18,407 bases of DNA, taken from Thermoplasmata archaeon (GTDB taxonomy: Archaea > Thermoplasmatota > Thermoplasmata > Lutacidiplasmatales > UBA184). The notes beneath the pieces are model-generated. The model was not told the origin of the DNA and made no database searches. It was given only the letters and a program-made list of their open reading frames with translations. The position numbers were made by a program, and so were the translations under genes. Positions within the stretch are counted from its first letter, which is position 1. Each line of letters starts with the position of its first letter. Location of the stretch: NCBI GenBank assembly GCA_030044695.1, contig JASIDM010000068.1:1-18407 (forward strand), given 5' to 3'. Shown here one piece after another: positions 7,497 to 14,106 of this stretch.

Positions 7497-8138
7497 ATGT
7501 ATTATCTCGATCACCGGCGCGACGTGGTGCGCATCCCTCCCGCTCGCCTCGGGCCCGAGCTCGCCGGGGTGCTCGTCGAGCTCGCCCAGCAGCAGTTCGA
7601 GGGCAAGCTCGTCGACGGCCAGAACCTCGCCGTGACGATCCGGGACGTGAAGCCCGTCGGGGAGGGCCACATCATCCACGGCGATGGCGGGGTCTACCAG
7701 GAGGTCGAGTACGAGGCGCTCCTGTTCCGGCCCGAGATCCAGGAGGTCGTCGAGGGCTCGGTCGTGGAGATCCGCAAGTTCGGGGCGTTCGTGCGGTTCG
7801 GGCCGTTGGACGGCCTCCTGCACGTCTCGCAGATCATGGACGACCGGGTGAACATCGACGAGCACAACCAGCGGCTCGTCGGGGTCGAGTCCAAGCGCGA
7901 CCTGAAGGTCGGCTACAAGGTACGAGCCCGCGTCGTGTCGCTGTCGCTCTCCGAGATCTCGCCGCGGGACAGCCGCATCGGGCTCACGATGCGACAGCCC
8001 GCCCTCGGCCGGTTCGAGTGGATCGTCGATGCCCACCGCAAGGCCGACGAGCGCGGCGGCAAGAAGGGCGCCGCCCCCGCGCCGGCGAAGAAGGGGCCGG
8101 CGAGGCCCGCGGCCAAGGGACCGGCGGCCGCGAGCTAG
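7497..8138 (+). CDS. rpoE1: DNA-directed RNA polymerase subunit Rpo7 (RpoE1, E')
   Basis: 213 residues. This is the stalk subunit that pairs with Rpo4 on the archaeal polymerase and binds nascent RNA. The N-terminal RNP-like domain begins MYYLDHRRDVVRIPP. The S1/OB domain spans about 80-160, including FRPEIQEVVEGSVVEIRKFGAFVRFGPLDGLLHVSQI. The last ~28 residues are a Lys/Ala/Pro-rich tail beyond the usual fold. First gene of the rpo7-spt4-DUF359-rps24e-rps27ae cluster, whose order is conserved in many archaea. spt4 starts 10 nt downstream. Confidence 0.97.
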   Translation: MYYLDHRRDVVRIPPARLGPELAGVLVELAQQQFEGKLVDGQNLAVTIRDVKPVGEGHIIHGDGGVYQEVEYEALLFRPEIQEVVEGSVVEIRKFGAFVRFGPLDGLLHVSQIMDDRVNIDEHNQRLVGVESKRDLKVGYKVRARVVSLSLSEISPRDSRIGLTMRQPALGRFEWIVDAHRKADERGGKKGAAPAPAKKGPARPAAKGPAAAS

Positions 8139-8148
8139 GGGTCGGACG

Positions 8149-8334
8149 ATGATCAACCTGCGGGCCTGCAAGACATGCCGCGCCATCACCGATCAGGCGA
8201 AATGCCCCCGGTGCGGCGGCGAGGTCTCCCGAGAGTGGCAGGGGTACCTCGTGGTGATCGACCCCGAGCGGAGCGAGATCGCGAAGAAGATGGGGATCCA
8301 TGACGCGGGCCGGTACGCGCTCCGCGTCAAGTAA
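8149..8334 (+). CDS. spt4: Transcription elongation factor Spt4 (RpoE2, E'')
   Basis: 61 residues, the normal size. It partners Spt5 (NusG-like) to keep RNA polymerase processive. A four-Cys zinc ribbon is formed by Cys7-x2-Cys10 (ACKTC) and Cys19-x2-Cys22 (KCPRCGG). The conserved WQGYLVVIDPERSEIAKKMGI core and a GRYALRV C-terminus follow. Position just after rpo7 is the standard archaeal context. Its last 35 nt overlap the start of the dephospho-CoA kinase gene. Confidence 0.96.
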   Translation: MINLRACKTCRAITDQAKCPRCGGEVSREWQGYLVVIDPERSEIAKKMGIHDAGRYALRVK

Positions 8335-8857
8335 CGGCCGCGTCTGGGTCGTTCCCGAGGCCCTGCGGCCCACCCTCGCCGAACGTTACGGGCCGGTGTA
8401 CACGGGCGAGGAGGCGGATCGCCGGATCCGCGCCCTCAAGCTGTTCGGCGCCTGCGGCGACCGGGTCGTCGGAAGGTCCCTCGAGCTCGGCCACCCTCCG
8501 CTCGTCGGCATCGTCGACTACCGGACGCGCCGCGGCGAGCCGATCCCGCCCGAGACGTACCGCGCCCTCGGCGCGCGCAGGACGGTGCGGGTGGCGAACC
8601 CCGCCGGCCAGCTCACCGAGGCGCTGCGGAGCGCGGTCCGCGAGCTCGTCGCCTCGGGCGGCGGGCTCCTCGAGGTCGAGGGCGAGGAGGACCTCGGGGC
8701 CCTCGCGCTCGTGGAGGCGCTCCCGCTCGGAGCGACCGTTATATACGGCATCCCGGCTGAGGGGGTCTCCTTCGTCCTCGTCGACGACGTCGCGAAGGCC
8801 CGCGTGCGAGACCTCGTCGCCCAGATGGAGCTCCGAAGGACCGGCAATGGAGATTAG
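8300..8857 (+). CDS. GTP-dependent dephospho-CoA kinase (DUF359)
   Basis: 185 residues. The family phosphorylates dephospho-CoA at the 3'-OH using GTP, the last step of CoA synthesis in most archaea. Family landmarks appear in order: GDRVVGRSLELG (53-64), PLVGIVDYRTRRG (67-79) with a conserved Asp, NPAGQLTEAL (100-109), VEGEEDLGALALVEALP (126-142) with the acidic pair, and VIYGIPAEGVSFVLVDDVAK (147-166). The ATG at 8300 lies inside spt4 and is the only good start before the conserved core. The 35-nt overlap, and an 11-nt overlap with rps24e, suggest translational coupling. Confidence 0.94.
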   Translation: MTRAGTRSASSNGRVWVVPEALRPTLAERYGPVYTGEEADRRIRALKLFGACGDRVVGRSLELGHPPLVGIVDYRTRRGEPIPPETYRALGARRTVRVANPAGQLTEALRSAVRELVASGGGLLEVEGEEDLGALALVEALPLGATVIYGIPAEGVSFVLVDDVAKARVRDLVAQMELRRTGNGD

Positions 8858-9398
8858 GATCGTCGAGGACCGCACGAACCCGCTGCTCAAGCGGCACGAG
8901 CTCCGCTTCGAGATCGCCCACGCCACCGCCGCGACGCCGACGCGGGACAGCGTGCGCACGGAGCTGGCCAAGGCGGTCCACGCGGCGAAGGACCGTGTCG
9001 TCATCGAGCGGATGCGGCCGCGGTTCGGCACGGCCGTGACGCGCGGCGAGGCGAACGTCTACGACTCCGCCGACGCCGCGAAGTCGATCACCCGCGAGCA
9101 CATCCTCGTGCGCAACGGCCTCAAGGAGAAGGCGTCCAAGGAGCCCGCCGCGCCGGCCGAGACGCCGGCGGCCGCCCCGGCCCCGGCGAGCCCCGCGGCT
9201 CCCCCGGAACCGGCCCCGTCCGCCACGCCCCCGGCCCCCGCCGAGGCGAAGCCCGCCGCGCACCCGCCGAAGGGCGCCGCCAAGGCCGCTCCGCCGGAGA
9301 AGGCCGCCGAGTCGGCCGAGGCGTCCCCGAAGTCCGAGCCCGCGGCGGCCGCGCCCGAGGGTGGGAAGCGGCCGAAGGCGCACGCCAAGAAGGAGTGA
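8847..9398 (+). CDS. rps24e: Ribosomal protein S24e with a long low-complexity tail
   Basis: Small-subunit ribosomal protein. Residues 1-98 are the complete family: MEIRIVEDRTNPLLKRHEL at the start, TRDSVRTELAKAV, then RFGTAVTRGEANVYDS. Residues 99-183 are an Ala/Pro/Glu/Lys-rich tail that nearly doubles the protein; archaeal S24e is usually about 100 residues. The tail ends in a basic GKRPKAHAKKE. The gene overlaps the previous one by 11 nt and ends 6 nt before rps27ae. Confidence 0.95.
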   Translation: MEIRIVEDRTNPLLKRHELRFEIAHATAATPTRDSVRTELAKAVHAAKDRVVIERMRPRFGTAVTRGEANVYDSADAAKSITREHILVRNGLKEKASKEPAAPAETPAAAPAPASPAAPPEPAPSATPPAPAEAKPAAHPPKGAAKAAPPEKAAESAEASPKSEPAAAAPEGGKRPKAHAKKE

Positions 9399-9404
9399 GC
9401 CGAC

Positions 9405-9626
9405 GTGGCCAAGGCGCGCGTAGGCCTGTACGACACCAGCGGCGAGACCCTTCGCCGGACGCATCTCGCCTGTCCGAAGTGCGGCGCCGGCACGTTCCTC
9501 GCCGAGCACGGCGATCGACGCTCCTGCGGGCGCTGCGGCTACTCGGAGTCCAAGGCGCCTCCGCCCTCGAAGACCAAGGCGCCCAAGGGCACCCCTCCGC
9601 CCCGTCCCGCGACGCCCGAGAGCTAG
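9405..9626 (+). CDS. rps27ae: Ribosomal protein S27ae
   Basis: 73 residues. Small-subunit zinc-ribbon protein. The four ligands are Cys23-x2-Cys26 (LACPKCGAG) and Cys41-x2-Cys44 (SCGRCGYSE), preceded by TLRRTHLACPKCG. Archaeal homologues are usually about 50-60 residues; the last ~25 here are a Pro/Lys/Thr-rich tail. The GTG start follows the rps24e stop by 6 nt and puts the basic N-terminus (AKARVGLY) in the expected place. Last gene of the operon with clear informational function. Confidence 0.93.
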   Translation: MAKARVGLYDTSGETLRRTHLACPKCGAGTFLAEHGDRRSCGRCGYSESKAPPPSKTKAPKGTPPPRPATPES

Positions 9627-9639
9627 GGTTCCCGCGGCG

Positions 9640-10008
9640 ATGCCGCTGCTCACGGACCGGTCGGCCCGCCTTTACTACGACGACAGTTGCGGTCCGTGCC
9701 GCCTACTGGCGCACGCCTCCGAGGCGGTGAGCCGACACCGGGTCGTGGCGACGCCGCTGGACTCGCCGGACGCCGAACGGGCGCTCGGGGCGCTCCCCCG
9801 AGAACGTCGCTTCGGCTCGGCGCATCTCGAACGGGCCGGCGAGCTCCGCAGCGGCGACGCCCTCACGAGTCCCCTGGTGGGCCTCACGCTCGGAGCGAGC
9901 TGGGAGCAGGTCGCGCGACGCGTCCCCGTGGTCGACCGCCTGCTCCGGCGCCTGTACCTGGGGTTCTGGCGCTACCGTCGCGAGCGGGGATGCGCCGCCG
10001 CTCGTTGA
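9640..10008 (+). CDS. DCC-family thiol-disulfide oxidoreductase-like protein (DUF393)
   Basis: 122 residues. The N-terminus has YYDDSCGPCRLLA, matching the D-x2-C-x2-C signature of the DCC/DUF393 family (Asp14, Cys17, Cys20). That family has a thioredoxin-like fold and few characterised members. RRVPVVDRLLRRLYLGFWRYRRERGC near the C-terminus is the usual aromatic, basic end of the family. It starts 13 nt after rps27ae on the same strand, so it may ride on the ribosomal operon. A redox role is inferred from the motif; the partner is unknown. Confidence 0.8.
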   Translation: MPLLTDRSARLYYDDSCGPCRLLAHASEAVSRHRVVATPLDSPDAERALGALPRERRFGSAHLERAGELRSGDALTSPLVGLTLGASWEQVARRVPVVDRLLRRLYLGFWRYRRERGCAAAR

Positions 10009-10096
10009 ACGGGGCATGCCCGGAGGCGCTCGCGCTGCGCCGGCCGAGGGGCATGGCCCGCGCTCGTCGTCGGCGAGCTCGGGAGCGAGGCCGGCC

Positions 10097-10204
10097 TCAG
10101 ATCATGCCGGCGGAAAAGTAGACGAAGAGCGTCAGCAGGACGCCGACCGTCGCGCACGCCACACCGAAGAGCAGCAGTTCCCTCGTCTCCTGGCGCAGCT
10201 CCAT
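10097..10204 (-). CDS. 35-residue single-helix membrane peptide
   Basis: An ATG at 10204 opens 35 codons to a TGA at 10097. The N-terminus MELRQETRELLLF is charged and amphipathic. Residues ~11-33 are one hydrophobic helix (GVACATVGVLLTLFVYF). It lies 21 nt downstream of the methyltransferase gene on the same strand, suggesting cotranscription. The charged-start, single-helix layout resembles small archaeal membrane subunits or regulatory peptides, but I cannot assign one. Being short, it could still be chance. Confidence 0.5.
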   Translation of the reverse strand: MELRQETRELLLFGVACATVGVLLTLFVYFSAGMI

Positions 10205-10225
10205 CCGGGGTCCCACGGCCCAGGC

Positions 10226-10942
10226 TCATCCGGGCTCAAGTCGTCCCGGTTCGTTCCGGGTCGTCGATCGCGCGATCGAGGGGACGCGCTTGCGGTACGC
10301 GGCGTAGTACGCTCGCGAGCCGGGCGCCCTCACGAGCGCCCAACGTTCGAACTTGGGTCCCGATAGCCGCGCGCACTCCTCGCGCGAAAGGAACCGGAGC
10401 GGGACGACGAAGCCCAGGCCAGGAACGTTCGGCGGGACGCTCGCGGGGTCGATCGTCCCCGCGTGGCGGTCGGAGCGAACGGACCAGACGTGGACGCCCC
10501 CGGGCACAAGCACCCGATGGACCTCGCGGAACAGCCGACGGAGCTCGCACCTCGTGAGCCCCTGGTACGTCGCCGCGGCGTGAACGGCCTCGGCGGATCC
10601 CGCCGGTCGAGCGGCCAGCCCGTCCACGACGTCGGCCTGGACGAGCGTCGCGGTTCTCCGCCGCTCTGCGGGGAGCCGATCGAGAGCCCGCCTCGCCAGC
10701 GCGAGGGCGGCGGGGGAGCCATCGATGCCGGTCACCTCGAATCCCTCGCCGACGAGGAAGCGGAGATCCCGGGCCGGACCGCACCCCAGGTCCACGACCC
10801 GGCGAACCCCGGCGGAGCGCAGGTACGGCACCGCCCACCGGGTGAAGTCCCCTGGCCCGTCGACGCCCGGGCGGTACACCTCGGTCCAGTATCGATCCCA
10901 GGCGATCCGTCGGAGCGCCGGGAGGTCCGCTCGTGCGCTCAA
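10226..10942 (-). CDS. Class I SAM-dependent methyltransferase, substrate unknown
   Basis: 238 residues from the TTG at 10942. Rossmann-like methyltransferase core: motif I VVDLGCGPARDLRFL (about 49-63), motif II VTGIDGSP (about 70-77) with the acidic residue for the SAM ribose, motif III LVQADVVDGLA, then LFREVHRVLVPGGVHVWSVR, the typical strand before the C-terminal half. The front segment RIAWDRYWTEVYRP resembles small-molecule methyltransferases of the UbiE/TehB-like group. There is no ATG in a good place. A TTG at 11086, with a TATA-like CTAAGGG about 35 nt upstream, would add 48 low-complexity residues. The 10942 start is preferred by domain limits but is not certain. Confidence 0.78.
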   Translation of the reverse strand: MSARADLPALRRIAWDRYWTEVYRPGVDGPGDFTRWAVPYLRSAGVRRVVDLGCGPARDLRFLVGEGFEVTGIDGSPAALALARRALDRLPAERRRTATLVQADVVDGLAARPAGSAEAVHAAATYQGLTRCELRRLFREVHRVLVPGGVHVWSVRSDRHAGTIDPASVPPNVPGLGFVVPLRFLSREECARLSGPKFERWALVRAPGSRAYYAAYRKRVPSIARSTTRNEPGRLEPG

Positions 10943-11224
10943 GCCGACGGCACCCCCCCTCCCAACGCCGGAGGGATCCGAAGGGGCCGACCCCCGGAGG
11001 GACGCGACAGCACGTCGGACGGGGGCGTGTCGCTTGCCAGTCGGTGTCGTTGGTGCCCGCGGGCCTTTCGTCGCCTGCCGGGACAATCTCGATCCCTCGC
11101 GGACCCGACGTGCCGGGAACCCTTAGCCCTCGCCCGAGCCTCCGGTAGCGCGGGGCTGGGCCGGAGTGCTCACGACCTCTCTGAGGGCCCGCCGTGGCCG
11201 ACCGGAGGGAGCGACGACCGACCC

Positions 11225-11779
11225 CTAGCGCCGCCGACTTGAGCGACGTCGCCTCAGCGACGTTCGCCGGGAACGGTCCCGAGCGGCACAGGCCGGGCAC
11301 CGAGCCGTTGACGAGCTGGGGTCCGCGGCGAAGAAGACCGGAGTGCTGTGGCCGCCTCGGAGGCAGAGGAACAGGCGACGCGGACTCCCGTCTCGAGCTC
11401 GGAAGGGATAGAGCCGCCAGTACACCACGCGGACCGGCCGTCGTGGTACGGTCCGGAGGAGGAGCCGTTCGGCCGGACGGCCGAGCTCGGGGCCGTGCCG
11501 TGTCGCGACCCTCAGGTCCCAGGACCGGACGAGGGTCTTCGGCTGAGTCCACGTTCGAAGGAGGCGCCGCACCTCGGGGCCCGGGTCCCGCCGGGTCCAC
11601 TCGGCGTAGCTCGTGACCGAGACCACCCCGGACGGGCAAGCGCGCACCGTCCAGGTGCCGGGCAGTCGGCTCGCGAGCCGCAGGGTCCTCAGCGGACGTT
11701 CGCAGTGCCGGTAGCAGGATCCGCCCGGCCGACTTACTTCCCGTCGCAGCAGCGGCGGGAGCGCGCCAGCTCGCGTCAT
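11225..11779 (-). CDS. Hypothetical Cys-containing basic protein coupled to a thioredoxin-like gene
   Basis: 184 residues. I do not recognise a family. Cys22 and Cys26 lie in SCYRHC, and Cys139, His144, Cys161 and Cys164 in FLCLRGGH...CPAC could form a C-terminal zinc ribbon. The middle is rich in Trp, Arg and Val (TWTVRACPSGVVSVTSYAEW; RVVYWRLYPFRARD) and the last 15 residues are almost all Arg/Ser. The ATG overlaps the TGA of the upstream thioredoxin-like gene in TGATG, a strong sign of coupled translation. Third codon positions are mostly G/C, as in neighbours. Function unknown; a thiol or metal role is suggested only by Cys content and its partner. Confidence 0.6.
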   Translation of the reverse strand: MTRAGALPPLLRREVSRPGGSCYRHCERPLRTLRLASRLPGTWTVRACPSGVVSVTSYAEWTRRDPGPEVRRLLRTWTQPKTLVRSWDLRVATRHGPELGRPAERLLLRTVPRRPVRVVYWRLYPFRARDGSPRRLFLCLRGGHSTPVFFAADPSSSTARCPACAARDRSRRTSLRRRRSSRRR

Positions 11780-12147
11780 CACCGCCCGCTGCCGCGCGCG
11801 GAGCGAAGCCAGTTGCTCGCGAGAAGGTCGTCCCACGCGCGCGTCGTACTGCGGACGGACTCCGAGAACCCTGTGAGCAGGTGGTCCACCGCCCCGTCGC
11901 TCCACTCCAGGAAGACCTGCGGGATCAGGTAGTCCGGCGAGGCATCCCCGTGGGCCTTCACCAGGCGGTCCGCGGCTCGGACCTGGCCCCGCCGATCGAT
12001 GTCGAGCACGCGCAGCGGGACGCCGAGGCGCTGGGCCAGTCGACGGCCGTACCGAACCGAAAGCGGCACGCAGTGCGGGCACCACTGGGCGAGGACGATG
12101 GAGAGGCGTCGCGGGCGTCTCGCGGGGGCGTTCGGCGGCACGTTCAC
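11779..12147 (-). CDS. Thioredoxin/glutaredoxin-like protein with a CPHC motif
   Basis: 122 residues. LSIVLAQWCPHCVPLS (15-30) is the first strand and redox motif of a thioredoxin fold, with Cys23 and Cys26. LRVLDID follows as the next strand, and the YLIPQVFLEW region supplies the cis-Pro (about residue 76) and third strand. This fits a cytoplasmic dithiol oxidoreductase or glutaredoxin-like protein; the partner is unknown. No ATG is available. GTG 12147 is used here, but GTG 12141 has an AAGGTG ribosome-binding site 5-6 nt upstream and is equally possible (two residues shorter). The downstream Cys-containing gene is coupled through TGATG. Confidence 0.82.
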   Translation of the reverse strand: MNVPPNAPARRPRRLSIVLAQWCPHCVPLSVRYGRRLAQRLGVPLRVLDIDRRGQVRAADRLVKAHGDASPDYLIPQVFLEWSDGAVDHLLTGFSESVRSTTRAWDDLLASNWLRSARGSGR

Positions 12148-12349
12148 ACCTTCTCATACCGGCACTTGACCACATCGCCCGCTCGGGCCGAGCGACCGGA
12201 CGGGGGGCCGATAGGCACCGGGCTGTCCACCGGCGAGCGGACGACGCGGGAGGCGCCGCCCGGGCGACGAGACAAGCTCCGAGCCGGCCCTCGTTCGAAC
12301 GTCCCCTCCACAAACTCGCCTACCGCCAACCTCGTTACGATCCAGGTCG

Positions 12350-12655
12350 TTGCGCCACGGGACCTTCGTGGAGCCGATCGTGCGGTGGCATTGCGTGGCG
12401 ATCGGCCGCGTGCAGGGCGTGAACTATCGTGCCCGAGTCACGGAGGCCGCAAACCGTCACGGCGTGGTCGGCACCGTCGAGAACCGTGCGGACGGCACGG
12501 TGTTCATCGATGTTCAAGGCCCTCGCTACCGCGTCGAGGCGTTCCTCCATGAGATTCGCGGAGCGCGCGGAGCGAGTCGTCCGTCCTCCGTGGAGCGGAT
12601 TGCCGACGTGCCAGTTGCTCCGGATCGCCAGAGCTTCGAGATCCTTCGACGTTGA
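12350..12655 (+). CDS. acyP: Acylphosphatase
   Basis: Small enzyme that hydrolyses the carboxyl-phosphate bond of acyl phosphates. The motif GRVQGVNYRARV holds the phosphate loop and catalytic Arg27; GTVENRADGTVFIDVQG holds the catalytic Asn45. The end SFEILRR matches the usual final strand. The family length is about 90 residues. The start is uncertain: TTG 12350 gives 101 residues and has AGGT just upstream; GTG 12368 or GTG 12380 (MRWHCVAIGRVQG) would give more typical lengths, and a TATA-like GTTACGAT near 12333-12340 suits leaderless use of 12368. Codon use is looser than in the rpo7 operon. Confidence 0.9.
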   Translation: MRHGTFVEPIVRWHCVAIGRVQGVNYRARVTEAANRHGVVGTVENRADGTVFIDVQGPRYRVEAFLHEIRGARGASRPSSVERIADVPVAPDRQSFEILRR

Positions 12656-12764
12656 CCCCGGGGTGGTCTCCGATCACCAGCACCGTGGCCGTCGACCGAA
12701 CGTCCGAGGGCAGCCTCCCCAAAGCGTCAAACGGGAGAGGCCCTGCTCCGAGGGTCCGGAGCGC

Positions 12765-12838
12765 GGGCCCGTAGTATAGCTTGGACATCACGGAGGCCTC
12801 CGGAGCCTCAAACCCGGGTTCGAATCCCGGCGGGCCCG
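12765..12838 (+). tRNA. tRNA-Arg (anticodon CCG)
   Basis: 74 nt. Acceptor stem GGGCCCG/CGGGCCC is perfect (12765-12771 with 12831-12837), with discriminator G and no encoded CCA. Anticodon stem GAGGC/GCCTC is perfect, around the loop CTCCGGA, anticodon CCG for codon CGG. Variable region is 4 nt. T-arm is CCGGG-TTCGAAT-CCCGG. The D-stem is weak: only G10-C25 and T11-A24 pair, with A12/C23 and T13/T22 mismatched, a layout known for some archaeal Arg, Asp, Glu and Gly tRNAs. Discriminator G also suits archaeal tRNA-Arg. No intron. Confidence 0.9.
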
Positions 12839-13009
12839 TCCCGGTGACCAACGTCCACACGCGGTAGAGCGCGTCCCCCGATCTCACCAGGCACGGCACG
12901 TTCGCCGCCGGTCACTCCCCGAGCCCGCGGCACGACGCATCGGGTCGTTGGAACGGATCGAGCCGATCGGGTCAACGCGTTGAGCCGGAACGGCAGGTCC
13001 GCGACTGCT

Positions 13010-13729
13010 TCAGACGCCTTGACGCTGCTGGCTCTGCCCCAGCCCCAGTTCCGGGAGCAGTCCCAAGAGCTCGTCCAGCGACCGGATCTCCCGGCACGGG
13101 CCGGGGGCCGGCCGCCCGGTGCGATTCAGCCAGACCGCCGACATGCCAGCGTTCTGGGCGCCCACATAGTCCGCCTCCCATGAGTCGCCCACGTAGATCG
13201 CGTCGTCGGACGAAACATCCGCCCGCCGCAGGGCAAAGTGGAAGACCCTGGCGTCGGGCTTCTGCACCCCCACCTCCTGGGTGAACGTCACGGACCGGAA
13301 GAGCGCCGTCCAGCCGAGGTTCGCGAGGAGGATCGGCAGGTAGTCGACATTGCCGGAGAGGACGTGCATTGGGGTCCCGAGCTCGAGCAGTCTCCGAAGC
13401 GTCGCTTCCGTTTCGGGAAACGGCGCATGCCAGCGAGGTGAGGTTGCCGCCTCCCGAATATTCCGGACCACCGCGTCGATCGGCCCGTCGAACCCAATCC
13501 TTCGAAGAGCCATCTCGTGCACCCGGTCGGCGAACGACGGGGTCTGGCCGACCAAGGCTGGGGCGAGCGGCCAGAGCTCGTCCCAGCACACTTCGTTCGC
13601 GCGAAGGTAGGCCTCCTCGGACAGCCGGGTCCCTGCCCGTTGGGCGGCCTCCCGAAAGATGGGGAGGATGTCAGCACGCGACTGGCAGAGCGTTCCTCCG
13701 AAGTCAAAGAAGATCGATCGTCGGGCCAT
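13010..13729 (-). CDS. HAD-superfamily hydrolase
   Basis: 239 residues. Motif I is SIFFDFGGTL with nucleophile Asp9, but the usual second Asp (position 11) is Gly. Motif II is HVLSGN with Ser125, motif III Lys157 in VQKPDARVF, and motif IV YVGDSWEADYVGAQNAGM with Asp182 and Asp187. The helical cap lies between motifs I and II (about 15-100). The family includes phosphatases and dehalogenases; the substrate cannot be read, and the Gly at the acid/base position leaves the exact chemistry open. The ATG at 13729 is just before motif I and has a TATA-like TCTACC about 29 nt upstream. In-frame upstream codons stay open but lack an ATG. Confidence 0.9.
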   Translation of the reverse strand: MARRSIFFDFGGTLCQSRADILPIFREAAQRAGTRLSEEAYLRANEVCWDELWPLAPALVGQTPSFADRVHEMALRRIGFDGPIDAVVRNIREAATSPRWHAPFPETEATLRRLLELGTPMHVLSGNVDYLPILLANLGWTALFRSVTFTQEVGVQKPDARVFHFALRRADVSSDDAIYVGDSWEADYVGAQNAGMSAVWLNRTGRPAPGPCREIRSLDELLGLLPELGLGQSQQRQGV

Positions 13730-14106
13730 CCCTCGCCGCTGTCCCTTGACAAGGTAGAAGGTTTCGTCTTCTAGGGCGAGAGGAGCTGGCGCCCCGAGCC
13801 GCCAAGGGTCGAGCCTCCGGATCCGGGCGACCGTGTACGCCTCGGAGGGGTCGACCGGGTTCGTGTCGCGGAGAGTTGGTCGCCTGCTCCGGACGGAGGG
13901 GAGCGTGATTGGGGTGACCCGGGTCGCCCACGATGCACCGATCTCGCGCCCGATCTCCTCCTCCCCGGCCCTTCGGGGCGAACCGCCGGATTTCGGCAGG
14001 AGTGCCGGTCGGTCGCCGGGCGAGGTACCTGTCCCAGGTCGTGCGCGGTTTGGGCGGTTGCGCCCGACAACCCTCAAGTAACTCCAGCCCCGTCCCGGGC
14101 CCGAAC
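13730..14106. other. 377-nt gap between divergent HAD and winged-helix genes
   Basis: Holds promoter-like patches for both neighbours: about 13755-13762 for the HAD gene and 14074-14082 for the regulator. The minus strand stays open in the HAD frame for about 116 codons upstream of its ATG, but without an ATG or GTG in a sensible place. A plus-strand reading from GTG 13833 (82 codons) has no recognisable motif. I see no tRNA-like fold, repeat or convincing gene. Confidence 0.5.
14074..14082 (+). promoter_or_regulatory. TATA-like box for the winged-helix gene
   Basis: TCAAGTAAC is centred about 29 nt before the GTG at 14107. No Shine-Dalgarno site is seen, so a leaderless transcript starting near the GTG is likely. 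This spacing is the reason for choosing GTG 14107. Confidence 0.55.

Noticed and set aside
11348..11932. Plus-strand open frame opposite the thioredoxin-like pair
   Set aside because: No motif; the minus-strand pair has a CPHC redox motif and coupled start/stop.
12765..12838. tRNA-Arg read as tRNA-Gly (TCC) or as a degraded gene because of the weak D-stem
   Set aside because: A 7-nt loop with T33 fixes the anticodon as CCG; weak D-stems with 4-nt variable regions occur in archaeal tRNA-Arg.
13730..14077. N-terminal extension of the HAD hydrolase (about 116 codons)
   Set aside because: No ATG or GTG; the family starts right before motif I, where an ATG with a promoter exists. A degraded upstream gene cannot be fully excluded.
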